64,000 nucleotides of DNA from Geodermatophilus sp. TF02-6 (GTDB taxonomy: Bacteria > Actinomycetota > Actinomycetes > Mycobacteriales > Geodermatophilaceae). The notes under the pieces were generated by a model. The model did no database searches. It was not told the origin of the DNA and saw nothing but the letters and a program-made list of their open reading frames with translations. The stretch covers positions 124,001 through 188,000 of the forward strand of contig NZ_QOHF01000004.1 of NCBI RefSeq assembly GCF_003319115.1, given 5' to 3'. Both the position numbers and the translations under genes were made by a program. Below, in pieces: positions 37,007 through 46,012 of the stretch (positions are counted from its first letter, which is position 1; every line of letters starts with the position of its first letter).

Positions 37007-38160
37007 GCGAGGCCGAGCGGGCTCGTCAGGCGTTCCGGGAGGCGTTCGGCGGCGAGCCGGAGGGCGTCTGGGCCGCGCCGGGCCGGGTGAACGTCATCGG
37101 TGAGCACACCGACTACAACGAGGGCTTCGTGCTGCCGGTGGCGCTGCCGCACACCACCCGCGCCGCGGTCGCCCGCCGTCACGACGGGCTGGTCGCCCTG
37201 GTGTCGGCGCAGCACCCGGGGGAGCGGGTGCAGGCGCCGGTCGCCGAGCTGGCCCCCGGCCGGCCCGGTGGCTGGGCCGGCTACCCGGCGGGGGTGGTCG
37301 ACGCGCTGCGGGACCGGGTGCCCGGCGGGGTCAGCGTGCTGGTCGACGGGGACGTGCCGGCGGGCATGGGGCTGTCGTCGTCGGCCGCGCTGTCGTGCTC
37401 GGTGGCGCTGGCGCTGCGCGACCTCGTCGCCCCCGACCTGCCCGTCCCCGCCCTGGTCGACGTCGCGCGGCGGGCGGAGAACGACTTCGTCGGGGCGCCC
37501 ACCGGCATCCTCGACCAGTCCGCGGCGCTGCTGTGCACCGCCGGGCACGCCCTGTTCCTCGACACCCGCGACCGCAGCACCGAGCAGGTGCCCCTGGACC
37601 TGGCGGCCGCCGGGCTGGAGCTGCTCGTCGTCGACACGGGGACGACGCACGACCACGCGACCGGCGGCTACGGCGACCGCCGCCGCGAGTGCGAGCAGGC
37701 CGCCGAGCGGCTCGGGGTACGGGCGCTGCGCGACGTCCCGGACGTCGCCGCGCTGGCACCCCTGGACGACGGCACGCCCCAGGGCGCGGTGCTGCTGCGC
37801 CGGGCCCGGCACGTCGTCACCGAGGACGCCCGCGTGCTCGAGGTCGTCCGGATCCTGCGCGGGACCGCCGACCCCGCCGCGATCGGGCCGGTGCTCACCG
37901 CCGGGCACGCCTCGCTGCGCGACGACTTCCAGATCTCCACCGTCGAGCTCGACACCGCCGTGGACACCGCGCTGGCGGCCGGCGCCGCCGGCGCCCGCAT
38001 GGTGGGCGGCGGCTTCGGCGGCAGCGCCGTGGTGCTGGTCGACGTCGACCGGACGCCGGCGGTGGCCGCGGCGATCGCCGACCGGTTCGTGCGGGAGGGG
38101 TACCGGGCGCCCCGGACCTCCGCCGTCGTGCCGTCCGCGGGGGCCCGCCGGCTCTCCTGA
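37003..38160 (+). CDS. galK: Galactokinase
   Basis: The product has 385 residues. It phosphorylates galactose with ATP. GHMP-kinase motifs are present: APGRVNVIGEHTDYNEGFVLPVAL (galactokinase signature, about residues 24-47), DVPAGMGLSSSAALSCSVALAL (ATP loop) and GARMVGGGFGGSAVVLV near the C-terminus. The GTG at 37003 overlaps the galT stop, so the two are coupled. The cluster is an insertion relative to the mycobacterial gene order as I remember it. Confidence 0.96.
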   Translation: MSEAERARQAFREAFGGEPEGVWAAPGRVNVIGEHTDYNEGFVLPVALPHTTRAAVARRHDGLVALVSAQHPGERVQAPVAELAPGRPGGWAGYPAGVVDALRDRVPGGVSVLVDGDVPAGMGLSSSAALSCSVALALRDLVAPDLPVPALVDVARRAENDFVGAPTGILDQSAALLCTAGHALFLDTRDRSTEQVPLDLAAAGLELLVVDTGTTHDHATGGYGDRRRECEQAAERLGVRALRDVPDVAALAPLDDGTPQGAVLLRRARHVVTEDARVLEVVRILRGTADPAAIGPVLTAGHASLRDDFQISTVELDTAVDTALAAGAAGARMVGGGFGGSAVVLVDVDRTPAVAAAIADRFVREGYRAPRTSAVVPSAGARRLS

Positions 38161-38178
38161 GACCCACTCCGGGGGCGG

Positions 38179-39288
38179 TCAGCCGAGCACCGTCACCGGC
38201 ACCCGCTGCACCAGGTTGTTGGCCATGCCCTGCCGGTTCCACACCTGCTCGGTCGGCTGGGTGCCGCCGTCGGCGTCGGTGGCGCGGACCACCAGCTCGT
38301 GGCTGCCCGGCTCCGGCGTCCACGCCAGCGTCCACGCGCGCCAGGCGCAGGGGTGCGCCGGGTCGGCCGGGGCGAGGTCGGCGGTGGTCCAGGTCGCTGC
38401 GCCGTCGGTGCTGACCTCTACCCGGGTCACCGGCGCCCGGCCCGACCAGGCCCGGCCGGACAGCGCCACCGGACCGGCGCGCAGGAACCGCTCGCGGGTC
38501 ATGAAGTCCGGCCACCCCGGGGGCGCCACCAGCGCGCGTGGCGCGATCCGGGTCACCGGCTCGCCGCTCTGCGCGGCGTGCACCTTCAGCCGGTAGGCGA
38601 CCGCGTTCTGGAAGCCGCGGAACGGGCGGTCGAGCACCTCGATGCGGGTCAGCCACTTGACGTGTGCCATGCCGTACCAGCCCGGGACGAGCAGCCGCAG
38701 CGGGGCACCGTGCTGCGGCGGCAGCGGCGCGCCGTTCACGGCCCAGGCCAGCAGCACCTCGGGGCGCACCGCCTCGGCCAGCGGCAGACCGCGCGCGTAG
38801 TCCTGCTCGACGCCGCGCTCCACCCCGTGGTCGGCGCCGGTGAAGGCGACGTCGACCGCGCCCTCGGCGACGCCGGCCTCGGCCAGCAGCGGCGCCAGGG
38901 GGGTGCCGGTCCACTCCGCGCAGCCCACGGCCTCGAGCAGCCAGGGCTGGCTGACCGGCCGGGGCTCGTAGCGGGCGCGGCCGTTGCCGGCGCACTCGAG
39001 CAGCACCCGGGAGGTCACGGCGGGACGGCGGCGCAGGTCGTCGAGGGTGAGCCGCAGCGGGCGCGCGACGGCGCCGGTGACCTCCAGCCGCCAGGTGGCC
39101 GGGTCGACCGCCGGGATGTCGTAGTGGGTGAGCACGTAGTGCAGCCCGGGCGGGGTGACGTCGTAGCGGAGCGCCTCCAGCGGCATCCCGTGGTTGCGGG
39201 TGGCCAGCGCGAGCTCGTCGAGGCCGATGCCCTCGCCCGGTCCGGCGATGCGTGCGCGGCCGCGGCGGGGAGGCTCGGCGGCGGTCAT
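38179..39288 (-). CDS. Sulfite oxidase family molybdopterin enzyme
   Basis: The product has 369 residues. The Mo-pterin domain spans about 35-250, with the metal-ligand Cys in VLLECAGNGRARYEP and AEWTGTPLAPLLAEAGV, ADHGVERGVEQDYARGLPL, GAPLRLLVPGWYGMAHVKWLTRIEV. The C-terminal Ig-like dimer domain covers about 255-369 (VALSGRAWSGRAPVTRVEVSTDGAATW). No signal peptide or heme domain is visible, so it is probably a soluble cytoplasmic enzyme. It resembles the simple plant-type layout. The physiological substrate, sulfite, is inferred from the family. It converges with galK. Confidence 0.92.
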   Translation of the reverse strand: MTAAEPPRRGRARIAGPGEGIGLDELALATRNHGMPLEALRYDVTPPGLHYVLTHYDIPAVDPATWRLEVTGAVARPLRLTLDDLRRRPAVTSRVLLECAGNGRARYEPRPVSQPWLLEAVGCAEWTGTPLAPLLAEAGVAEGAVDVAFTGADHGVERGVEQDYARGLPLAEAVRPEVLLAWAVNGAPLPPQHGAPLRLLVPGWYGMAHVKWLTRIEVLDRPFRGFQNAVAYRLKVHAAQSGEPVTRIAPRALVAPPGWPDFMTRERFLRAGPVALSGRAWSGRAPVTRVEVSTDGAATWTTADLAPADPAHPCAWRAWTLAWTPEPGSHELVVRATDADGGTQPTEQVWNRQGMANNLVQRVPVTVLG

Positions 39289-39426
39289 GGCCGCAGTCTC
39301 CCCTCCGACGCCCCTGCACGTCCCCCCTTCGAGCCGATCACGGGGTTGTTGTCGGTGACACGCGACGACACACCGCAGGGGGACGCAACGATCCCATGAT
39401 CAACGCCGGCTCAGGACCCCGGGGGG

Positions 39427-39516
39427 GCGGTCGTCCACGTCCGGGACCACGAGGACCTCGACGGCGGGGACGTGCTGCCCGGCCTGCGCCTGCCGGTCGC
39501 CGACCTGCTCGACTAG
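39427..39516 (+). pseudogene. Possible remnant of a Uma2-family endonuclease 3' end
   Basis: One frame reads VVHVRDHEDLDGGDVLPGLRLPVADLLD and a TAG at 39514-39516. The LDGGDVLPGLRLPVADL stretch is what Uma2-family proteins end with. There is no in-frame start or upstream coding region; an ATG at 39396 is off by one frame, with a run of seven Gs between. The rest of the 224-bp gap 39289-39512 shows nothing. Low certainty. Confidence 0.4.
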
Positions 39517-39833
39517 GGACGGCGGACCGACAGCGACACCAGCACCGGTCCCGACCGACGAGCCGAGGGCCCGGCCGCGCCGCACCCCGGCCGGTCTCCG
39601 ACCCCCGACGCGCAGCTGCCGCAGCCGCCGTCCGGGCAGCCCACGGTGAGCTCGCGGGCGTCGAGCCGGCCCATCCGCAGCAGGTGCTCCACGGCGGCGT
39701 CGACGACGTCGCGGCGCAGGCCGGTCCGGGCGCAGACCTCGGTGCGCGAGCGCGCGCCGGACTCGAACGCGGTCAGCACCGAGCGCAGCGGGCCGGCGCT
39801 CTGTCCGCCCCGCGAGCTCGCCCGCTCGCTCAC
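39513..39833 (-). CDS. feoC: FeoC-like winged-helix protein with Cys cluster
   Basis: The product has 106 residues. Residues about 14-60 form a winged-helix (LRSVLTAFESGARSRTEVCARTGLRRDVVDAAVEHLLRMGRL). A Cys-rich stretch, CPDGGCGSCASGVGDRPGC, follows and may bind an Fe-S cluster, as known for some FeoC proteins. It is the last gene of feoA-feoB-feoC; the GTG at 39833 overlaps the feoB stop. The role is probably to regulate or protect FeoB. The C-terminal 30 residues are not conserved-looking. Confidence 0.78.
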   Translation of the reverse strand: MSERASSRGGQSAGPLRSVLTAFESGARSRTEVCARTGLRRDVVDAAVEHLLRMGRLDARELTVGCPDGGCGSCASGVGDRPGCGAAGPSARRSGPVLVSLSVRRP

Positions 39834-41812
39834 GTGAGCAGCCGCCCGACCTGGAAGACGGCGACCGCGACGGTCCAGGCGACGGTCAGCTGCAGCCCGA
39901 CGCCGAAGGCGGCCCAGCGCACCCCGATCTCCCGGCGCTGCGCCGCGACCGTCGCCACGCACGGCGTGTAGGCGAGCAGGAAGACCAGGAAGGCCAGCAC
40001 CGCCGCGGTGACCGCGCCGCCGGAGGAGGCGGCGAACGCCGCGTGCACGTGCGCCTGCAGCTGGTCGGGGGCGAGCCCGGCCGTGGGGTCGGCCGCGGCG
40101 TAGGTCTGCGCCCAGGAGGTGAGCACGGCCTCCTTGGCGACGAACCCCACGACGAGGGCGCCGACGGTGTGCCAGTCGCCGAAGCCGGCGGGTACGAACA
40201 GGTGCGCGACGACCCGGGAGGCGGCGGCGAACAGGCTGTCCTCGGGCGGCACCGCGCCGAACGACCCGCCGTGCACCGGGACCGCCTGCAGCAGCCAGAC
40301 CAGGCTCACCGTCGCCACGATGATCCCGCCGGCCGTGCGCAGGAACGCCCGCACCCGCACCCAGGTCAGCGACGCGGTCAGCCGGAGGGTGGGCCGCTGG
40401 TAGGCCGGCAGGTCCAGGACCAGCGGCTCCTGCCCCACCGTCCGCCACAGCGTGCGGCGCAGCGCCAGGCCCACCCCGACGACGAACAGGATCGAGGTCA
40501 GGTACATCCCGAAGACGACGGTCCCGGCGGCCGACGGGAAGAACGTGGCGGCGACGAGCACGTAGACGGTGAGCCGGGCGCTGCACGAGGTGAACGGCAC
40601 CAGCAGCGCGGTCATGATCCGGTGCCGTGCGTCGGGCAGGATGCGGGTCGCGCTGATCGCCGGCACGTTGCAGCCGAACCCGACGACCAGCGGCAGGAAC
40701 GCATTGCCGGGCAGGCCGACCGCGCGCATCGCCCGGTCGGTGACCAGCGCCGCACGGGCCAGGTAGCCGGAGTCCTCCAGCAGCGCCAGCAGCGCGAACA
40801 TGATCGCCATCAGCGGCACGAACGTCAGCAGCATCCCGACGCCGGCCACGAGACCGTCGAGCACCAGGCCCTCGGCCCAGCTGCCGGAGAGGCCGAGCAG
40901 GTCGAACAGCCCGCGGCCGGCCGCGGTCACCGGCCCGCTCACCAGGGTGCCCAGCGCGTCCTGCAGCGGCGCGGCGACGGTCGTGGTGGCCTCGAAGACG
41001 CCCCACATGACGAGCAGGAACAGCAGCGGGCCGAGCACCGGGGCGGTGACCCACCGGTCCACCCGGTCGGTCACGGTCGGCCGGGCCGGCCGCTCGGCCA
41101 GCGCCGTCATCAGGACGCCGTCGACCCAGTCGAAGCGCTCGTCGGCGACCGCCAGCGCGTCGTCGTCCGCGCCGTCCCGCTGACGGGCGCGAGCTGGCGG
41201 CGCCGGGGCGCGCAGCGCGTCGGCGACGACGGCCGCCAGCCGCTCCCGGCCGCTTCGCCGGCGCGGGTCGAGCTCGACGACCGGCACGCCCAGCGCGGCA
41301 GCCAGGGCGTCGGCGTCGACGGTGATGCCGCGCCGCTCGGCGACGTCGGACATGGTCAGCGCGACGACGAGCCGGCGGGACCGCTCCCGCAGCTGGGCGA
41401 CGAGGTAGAGGCTGCGCGCCAGGTGCGCGGCGTCGGCGACCACCACGGCGAGGTCGGGGGCGCCCGCCGGGCCGGAGCCGGTGAACAGGTCGGCGGTGAA
41501 CTGCTCGTCGGGGGAGGCGGGGTCGAGGCTGTAGGCGCCGGGCAGGTCGAGCAGGTCGACCTCGGCCGGGTGCCCGCAGCGGTCGGTGCCCACCCAGGAG
41601 CCCCGGCCGACCTCGACCGTGGTCCCCGGCCAGTTGCCGACCGTGCGCGACCCGCCGGTCAGCGAGTTGAACAGCGTGGACTTCCCGGCGTTCGGTGCAC
41701 CGACCAGCGCGACCACCGGGACGCCCGGCCGGGCACCTCCGGCGGGAGCGTCCCCGTGGCAGCTCGGCGCACCCCTCCGGGGAGCCGCGGTGGACGGCCG
41801 GGCCAGGGTCAC
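39830..41812 (-). CDS. feoB: Ferrous iron transporter FeoB
   Basis: The product has 660 residues. The N-terminal G domain has G1 GAPNAGKSTLFN, G2 in NWPGTTVE, G3 DLPG and a G4-like TMSD in place of NxxD, which is a variant worth noting. A GDI-like helical region follows, then about 8-10 membrane helices with two Gate regions (VGFGCNVPAISATRI, with the conserved Cys, and FVAKEAVLTSW). The GTG at 41812 overlaps the feoA stop. It imports Fe2+. It is somewhat shorter than the E. coli protein, as in many actinobacteria. Confidence 0.95.
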   Translation of the reverse strand: MTLARPSTAAPRRGAPSCHGDAPAGGARPGVPVVALVGAPNAGKSTLFNSLTGGSRTVGNWPGTTVEVGRGSWVGTDRCGHPAEVDLLDLPGAYSLDPASPDEQFTADLFTGSGPAGAPDLAVVVADAAHLARSLYLVAQLRERSRRLVVALTMSDVAERRGITVDADALAAALGVPVVELDPRRRSGRERLAAVVADALRAPAPPARARQRDGADDDALAVADERFDWVDGVLMTALAERPARPTVTDRVDRWVTAPVLGPLLFLLVMWGVFEATTTVAAPLQDALGTLVSGPVTAAGRGLFDLLGLSGSWAEGLVLDGLVAGVGMLLTFVPLMAIMFALLALLEDSGYLARAALVTDRAMRAVGLPGNAFLPLVVGFGCNVPAISATRILPDARHRIMTALLVPFTSCSARLTVYVLVAATFFPSAAGTVVFGMYLTSILFVVGVGLALRRTLWRTVGQEPLVLDLPAYQRPTLRLTASLTWVRVRAFLRTAGGIIVATVSLVWLLQAVPVHGGSFGAVPPEDSLFAAASRVVAHLFVPAGFGDWHTVGALVVGFVAKEAVLTSWAQTYAAADPTAGLAPDQLQAHVHAAFAASSGGAVTAAVLAFLVFLLAYTPCVATVAAQRREIGVRWAAFGVGLQLTVAWTVAVAVFQVGRLLT

Positions 41813-42066
41813 GCGCCCGCTCCTGCCGACAGGACCTCCAGGCGACGGGCGGTGTCGCGGTCCAGGCCGATCCGGGTCGCCCCGGTGGCGAGCAGCCGAC
41901 CGCCGCCGGCGGTGCGGGCCAGCACCGTCACCGGTGCGCCCACGCGCAGCCCGACCCGGGCCAGGCGCAGGGCCGCCGCACGTGGCAGCCCGCCGAGGGC
42001 GAGGGTCCCCGAGGTGCCGATCGGTACCTCGGCGAGCGACCGGACCGGGGGAGGGGAGAGCGGCAC
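41809..42066 (-). CDS. feoA: FeoA, SH3-like ferrous iron uptake protein
   Basis: The product has 85 residues in one SH3-like domain: SLAEVPIGTSGTLALGGLPRAAALRLARVGLRVGAPVTVLART, then TRIGLDRDTARRLEVL. It assists FeoB at the membrane. The GTG at 42066 is chosen because a leaderless TACCGT element lies 6 nt upstream; a frame extension to 42108 would run through the IdeR-like box. First gene of feoABC. Confidence 0.9.
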   Translation of the reverse strand: MPLSPPPVRSLAEVPIGTSGTLALGGLPRAAALRLARVGLRVGAPVTVLARTAGGGRLLATGATRIGLDRDTARRLEVLSAGAGA

Positions 42067-42072
42067 GGCCCG

Positions 42073-42078
42073 ACGGTA
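42073..42078 (-). promoter_or_regulatory. Leaderless -10 element TACCGT of feoA
   Basis: On the minus strand TACCGT ends 6 nt before the GTG at 42066. The -35 position falls inside the IdeR-like box. Confidence 0.5.
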
Positions 42079-42093
42079 GCTCCGCGCGCACGG

Positions 42094-42112
42094 ATAGGCG
42101 AGCCTCACCTAC
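42094..42112 (-). promoter_or_regulatory. IdeR/DtxR-type iron box upstream of feoABC
   Basis: GTAGGTGAGGCTCGCCTAT on the minus strand matches about 14 of 19 positions of the IdeR consensus TTAGGTTAGGCTAACCTAA and keeps the TAGG and CCTA half-sites. It lies over the -35 region of feoA, where a repressor with bound Fe2+ would block transcription. Confidence 0.65.
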
Positions 42113-42119
42113 CTCGCGG

Positions 42120-42821
42120 TCAGCGGGCGGCGCGGGAGATGGCGCCGGCCGTCTCGAGCACCGCGCCCACGACCTCGGGGGTGGGGCGCCGCCCCAGCCG
42201 CTCGACCGGTCCGGAGACGGACACCGCGCCGAGCACCCCGCCCGCGGCGTCCCGCACCGGAGCCGACAGCGAGGCCACGCCCGGCTCGCGCTCGGCCACG
42301 CTGTGCGCCCAGCCCCGGCGGCGGACGTCGAGCAGCGTGCGGGCGGTGAAGCTGGCCGCCGGCAGCAGCGGGGTGACCTCGTCGGCGGGGGCGAAGGCGA
42401 GCAGCGCGTGCGCGGCCGACCCGGCGGTCATCGGCAGCCGGGCCCCGACCGGCACGGTGTCGCGCAGCCCGTGCGCGCGCTCGGCGGCGGCCACGCACAC
42501 CCGGCTGGCGCCGTCGCGGACGTAGAACTGGGCGCTCTCCCCGCTGGCGTCGCGCAGCCCGACCAGGTGCCGGCCGGCGATCTCGGCCAGGTCGGCGACC
42601 CCGCGGCCCAGTTCGGCCAGCGCCGGACCGGGCGCCCACGCGCCGGCCGCGGTGCGCCGCACCAGGCGGTGTCCCTCCAGCGCCACGGCCAGCCGGTGGG
42701 CGGTGGCGCGGGGCAGCCCGGTGCGCTCGACCAGCTCGGCGAGCGTCGCGGGCTCAGCGGCGACGGCGCGGAGGATGGCCACCGCTTTGTCCAGCACGGC
42801 GACGGGGTTAGGCTGTCCCAC
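42120..42821 (-). CDS. ndgR: IclR-family regulator, NdgR type
   Basis: The product has 233 residues. The winged HTH covers about 8-65 ([41 protein letters not shown]). The IclR effector domain follows, with [50 protein letters not shown] and [29 protein letters not shown]. These stretches closely match Streptomyces NdgR, which controls leuCD and other amino acid genes. It is divergent from leuC, as there. The GTG at 42821 is preferred to the ATG at 42842, because it gives the same distance to AVLDKA as in NdgR and leaves the palindrome outside the gene. Confidence 0.88.
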   Translation of the reverse strand: MGQPNPVAVLDKAVAILRAVAAEPATLAELVERTGLPRATAHRLAVALEGHRLVRRTAAGAWAPGPALAELGRGVADLAEIAGRHLVGLRDASGESAQFYVRDGASRVCVAAAERAHGLRDTVPVGARLPMTAGSAAHALLAFAPADEVTPLLPAASFTARTLLDVRRRGWAHSVAEREPGVASLSAPVRDAAGGVLGAVSVSGPVERLGRRPTPEVVGAVLETAGAISRAAR

Positions 42822-42834
42822 GCAGCAATACTGG

Positions 42835-42853
42835 CATCCCACATCCTGGGATG
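42835..42853. promoter_or_regulatory. Candidate NdgR operator
   Basis: CATCCCA and TGGGATG form a 7-bp inverted repeat with a CATCC spacer in the 74-bp gap between ndgR and leuC, the place expected for a shared operator. Confidence 0.5.
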
Positions 42854-42895
42854 ACCAGCCAGCCGTCCGCGGGGACCGACCCAGGAGGACCAGCC

Positions 42896-44323
42896 GTGCC
42901 GAAGACCCTGGCGGAGAAGGTCTACGACGCCCACGTCGTGCGCAGTGCCGCGGGTGAGCCGGACCTGCTCTTCATCGACCTGCACCTCGTGCACGAGGTG
43001 ACCAGCCCGCAGGCGTTCGACGGGCTCCGCGCGGCCGGGCGCACGGTCCGCCGTCCGGACCTGACGATGGCCACCGAGGACCACAACGTCCCCACGCTGG
43101 ACATCCTCAAGCCGATCGCCGACCCGGTCAGCCGCGCGCAGGTCGAGGCGCTGCGCCGCAACGCCGCCGAGTTCGGCATCCGGCTGGCCCCGATGGGCGA
43201 CCGCGACCAGGGCATCGTGCACGTCATCGGCCCGCAGCTGGGGCTGACCCAACCGGGCACGACCATCGTCTGCGGCGACAGCCACACCTCGACCCACGGC
43301 GCCTTCGGCGCGCTGGCCTTCGGCATCGGCACCAGCGAGGTCGAGCACGTGCTGGCCACGCAGACCCTGCCGCAGTACCGGCCCAGGCAGATGGCCGTGA
43401 CGGTGGACGGCGAGCTGCCCGAGGGCGTCTCGGCGAAGGACGTCATCCTGGCCGTCATCGCCCGGATCGGCACCAACGGCGCCGCCGGCCACGTCATCGA
43501 GTACCGCGGCAGCGCGATCGAGGCGCTGTCGATGGAGGCCCGGATGACGATCTGCAACATGTCGATCGAGGCCGGCGCCCGCGCCGGGCTGATCGCCCCG
43601 GACCAGACCACCTTCGACTTCCTGCAGGGCCGGCCGCACGCTCCGCAGGGCGCCGACTGGGACGCCGCGGTCGAGTACTGGCGCACCCTGCGCACCGACG
43701 AGGGCGCCGTCTTCGACGCCGAGGTCGTGCTGGACGCCGCGGAGCTGTCCCCGTTCGTCACCTGGGGGACCAACCCCGGCCAGGGGCTGCCCATCTCCGC
43801 GCGGGTGCCCGACCCGGCCGACCTCACCGACGACAACGAGCGCCGCGCCGCCGAGCAGGCGCTGGCCTACATGGGCCTGACCCCCGGCACGCCGCTGCGG
43901 GAGATCGAGGTGGACACCGTCTTCCTGGGCTCGTGCACCAACGGCCGCATCGAGGACCTGCGGATCGCCGCCGAGCTGCTGCGCGGGAAGAAGATCGACG
44001 CCGACACGCGGATGCTCGTCGTCCCCGGGTCGGTCGGCGTCAAGGCGCAGGCCGAGGCCGAGGGCCTGGACCAGGTGTTCCTCGAGGCCGGCGCCGAGTG
44101 GCGCGGCGCGGGGTGCTCCATGTGCCTGGGCATGAACCCCGACCAGCTCCGGCCGGGGGAGCGGTCGGCGTCGACCAGCAACCGCAACTTCCAGGGCCGG
44201 CAGGGCAAGGGTGGACGCACCCACCTGGTCTCCCCGCCGGTCGCCGCCGCCACCGCGCTCACCGGCCGGCTCACCGCCCCCGCCGACCTGCAGCCCGCCG
44301 ACCTGACCAGCGCTGGGGTGTGA
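42896..44323 (+). CDS. leuC: 3-isopropylmalate dehydratase large subunit
   Basis: The product has 475 residues. With LeuD it moves the hydroxyl of isopropylmalate, using a [4Fe-4S] cluster. Aconitase-fold signatures are clear: [56 protein letters not shown] and [15 protein letters not shown] (cluster Cys in GDSHTS region is replaced as usual; Cys in SCTNG and CSMC). The GTG at 42896 has AGGAGG 7 nt upstream, one of the strongest ribosome sites here; the ATG at 42851 lies before it without one. Divergent from ndgR. Confidence 0.96.
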   Translation: MPKTLAEKVYDAHVVRSAAGEPDLLFIDLHLVHEVTSPQAFDGLRAAGRTVRRPDLTMATEDHNVPTLDILKPIADPVSRAQVEALRRNAAEFGIRLAPMGDRDQGIVHVIGPQLGLTQPGTTIVCGDSHTSTHGAFGALAFGIGTSEVEHVLATQTLPQYRPRQMAVTVDGELPEGVSAKDVILAVIARIGTNGAAGHVIEYRGSAIEALSMEARMTICNMSIEAGARAGLIAPDQTTFDFLQGRPHAPQGADWDAAVEYWRTLRTDEGAVFDAEVVLDAAELSPFVTWGTNPGQGLPISARVPDPADLTDDNERRAAEQALAYMGLTPGTPLREIEVDTVFLGSCTNGRIEDLRIAAELLRGKKIDADTRMLVVPGSVGVKAQAEAEGLDQVFLEAGAEWRGAGCSMCLGMNPDQLRPGERSASTSNRNFQGRQGKGGRTHLVSPPVAAATALTGRLTAPADLQPADLTSAGV

Positions 44324-44928
44324 CCGCCGTGGACGCCTTCACCACCCATACCGGCACCGCCGCCCCGCTGCGCCGCAGCGCCGTCGACACCGACCAGATC
44401 ATCCCGGCCGAGTACCTCAAGCGGATCACCCGCACCGGGTTCGAGGACGGGCTGTTCTCCGCCTGGCGGAAGAACGAGCCGGACTTCGTGCTCAACCAGC
44501 CCCAGCACGCCGACGCGTCGATCCTGGTCGCCGGCCCGGACTTCGGCACCGGCTCGTCGCGCGAGCACGCCGTCTGGGCGCTGATGGACGGCGGCTTCCG
44601 GGTGGTCATCAGCTCCCGGTTCGCCGACATCTTCCGCAACAACTCGACCAAGTCCGGGCTGCTCACCGTCGTCCTGCCGCAGGCCGAGGTCGAGGCGCTG
44701 TGGCAGGCGGTCGAGGTCGACCCGGCGACGCCGGTGACCGTCGACCTGCAGGCGGAGACCGTGAGCTACGGCGAGGTGACGGTGCCGTTCGAGGTCGAGG
44801 ACTACACCCGCTGGCGGCTGCTCGAGGGCCTCGACGACGTCGGCCTCACCGAACGGCACCTGGCCGACGTCGAGGCCTACGAGGCCCGCCGGCAGCCCTG
44901 GCTGCCCAAGGCGCTCCCGGCCAGGTGA
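44320..44928 (+). CDS. leuD: 3-isopropylmalate dehydratase small subunit
   Basis: The product has 202 residues. It forms the swivel domain of isopropylmalate isomerase. Key stretches are [68 protein letters not shown]. The GTG at 44320 overlaps the leuC stop; a second in-frame GTG at 44329 would give the shorter start VDAFTTHTG. In many actinobacteria hupB follows leuD. Here it is missing and the next gene is the convergent mutT1. Confidence 0.95.
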   Translation: MTAVDAFTTHTGTAAPLRRSAVDTDQIIPAEYLKRITRTGFEDGLFSAWRKNEPDFVLNQPQHADASILVAGPDFGTGSSREHAVWALMDGGFRVVISSRFADIFRNNSTKSGLLTVVLPQAEVEALWQAVEVDPATPVTVDLQAETVSYGEVTVPFEVEDYTRWRLLEGLDDVGLTERHLADVEAYEARRQPWLPKALPAR

Positions 44929-44949
44929 CGAACTGGCACCGCAACCCTC

Positions 44950-45050
44950 CAAGGCCCCGCGCCGAGCGTCGGATGGCCCCGTCCGGAGGCTCGCCCCGAG
45001 CGTGCGAGGGGTGAGGGGGACGGGGTCCTTCTGGGGGAAGGGTGGTCCTT
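44950..45050 (-). repeat. GC-rich stop-codon-adjacent repeat, copy R7
   Basis: On the minus strand the mutT1 TGA is itself part of TGAAGGACCACCC. A second AAGGACCCCG follows about 30 bases on, then CCCCTCGCACGCTCGGGGC, which is identical to the inner block of R1 and R3. Confidence 0.8.
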
Positions 45051-46012
45051 CAGCGGGGGCCGAGGACGGCCGCGTCGTCGGCGTCGGCCGAGAAGTCCCG
45101 GTAGTAGTCGGCGGCCAGTGCACCCGGCCGCCCGCCGAGGGCCCACACGCTGCCCTTGGCCGCCGGCGGCTGGACCCCGGCGACACCGGCCCAGCCGACC
45201 CCCAGGGCCACCAGCACCGACGGGATCGCCCCGCCCTGGCTGCACACGACGGTGACCCCGGGCTCCTGCCGGGCCGAGAGCAGCCGCTCGACGACGGCGA
45301 GGGCAGCCTGCGGGTCGGCCGCGAACTCCTCCTCGCCGAGCTCGGGCAGGTCCGCCACGGTCAGCCCCAGCCGCTCGGCCAGCGGCTCCACGGTCTGCCG
45401 GCAGCGGGTGCGCCGCGCCGTGAGCAGCTCGGTCGGCCGGAACAGCGGCAGCACCTCGGCCAGCCGGTGCGCCTGCCGGCGACCCTTGCCGTCCAGCGGC
45501 CGCAGCTCGTCGGGGCCGTCCCACTCCGACTTGTTGCCCGCCCGGCCGTGCCGCACCAGCAGCAGCGCCGGCTCGCGGGGGACGTCGGTGCGGGCCAGGT
45601 CGGCCAGCACCGCCCGGTCGGCCTCGTGGCTGACCAGCGTGCCCGCCTCCGCCAGCGGCAGCCAACGCAGCCGGTCGACCTCGTCGTTGGGTGCGAACCG
45701 GCCGCCGACCACGCGCATCAGCCAGTAGTCGACCCGCTTGGTGCCCTCCGCGACCTCGTACTCGGTACGCACGCTGCGCCGTCCCACGACGACGTCCAGC
45801 CCGGTCTCCTCGACCACCTCGCGGACGGCGGCGGTCAGCACGTGCTCGTCGGTGTCGAGCTTGCCCTTGGGCAGTGACCAGTCGTCGTAGCGGGGGCGGT
45901 GCACCAGCGCCGTCTCGAGACCGCCGCCGGCCGCGGGGCGCCACAGGGCGCCGCCGGCGGCGCGGACCAGGTGGCCCTCGTCAGCCGGCCCGCGCTCAGC
46001 CAACCTGGTCAC
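45050..46012 (-). CDS. mutT1: MutT1-type Nudix-histidine phosphatase fusion
   Basis: The product has 320 residues in two domains. The Nudix domain (about 15-145) carries [25 protein letters not shown], matching GX5EX7REUXEEXGU. The histidine phosphatase domain (about 150-300) carries [10 protein letters not shown], with the catalytic RHG. Mycobacterial MutT1 has the same fusion and degrades 8-oxo-dGTP and diadenosine polyphosphates. The GTG at 46012 overlaps the ppk end by 17 nt. The ppk-mutT1 pairing is the same as in M. tuberculosis as I remember it. Confidence 0.92.
   Translation of the reverse strand: MTRLAERGPADEGHLVRAAGGALWRPAAGGGLETALVHRPRYDDWSLPKGKLDTDEHVLTAAVREVVEETGLDVVVGRRSVRTEYEVAEGTKRVDYWLMRVVGGRFAPNDEVDRLRWLPLAEAGTLVSHEADRAVLADLARTDVPREPALLLVRHGRAGNKSEWDGPDELRPLDGKGRRQAHRLAEVLPLFRPTELLTARRTRCRQTVEPLAERLGLTVADLPELGEEEFAADPQAALAVVERLLSARQEPGVTVVCSQGGAIPSVLVALGVGWAGVAGVQPPAAKGSVWALGGRPGALAADYYRDFSADADDAAVLGPR

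Noticed and set aside
36000..39300. galT-galK and sulfite oxidase as a genomic island
   Set aside because: No integrase or attachment-site duplication at the tRNAs. Base composition and codon use look like their neighbours.
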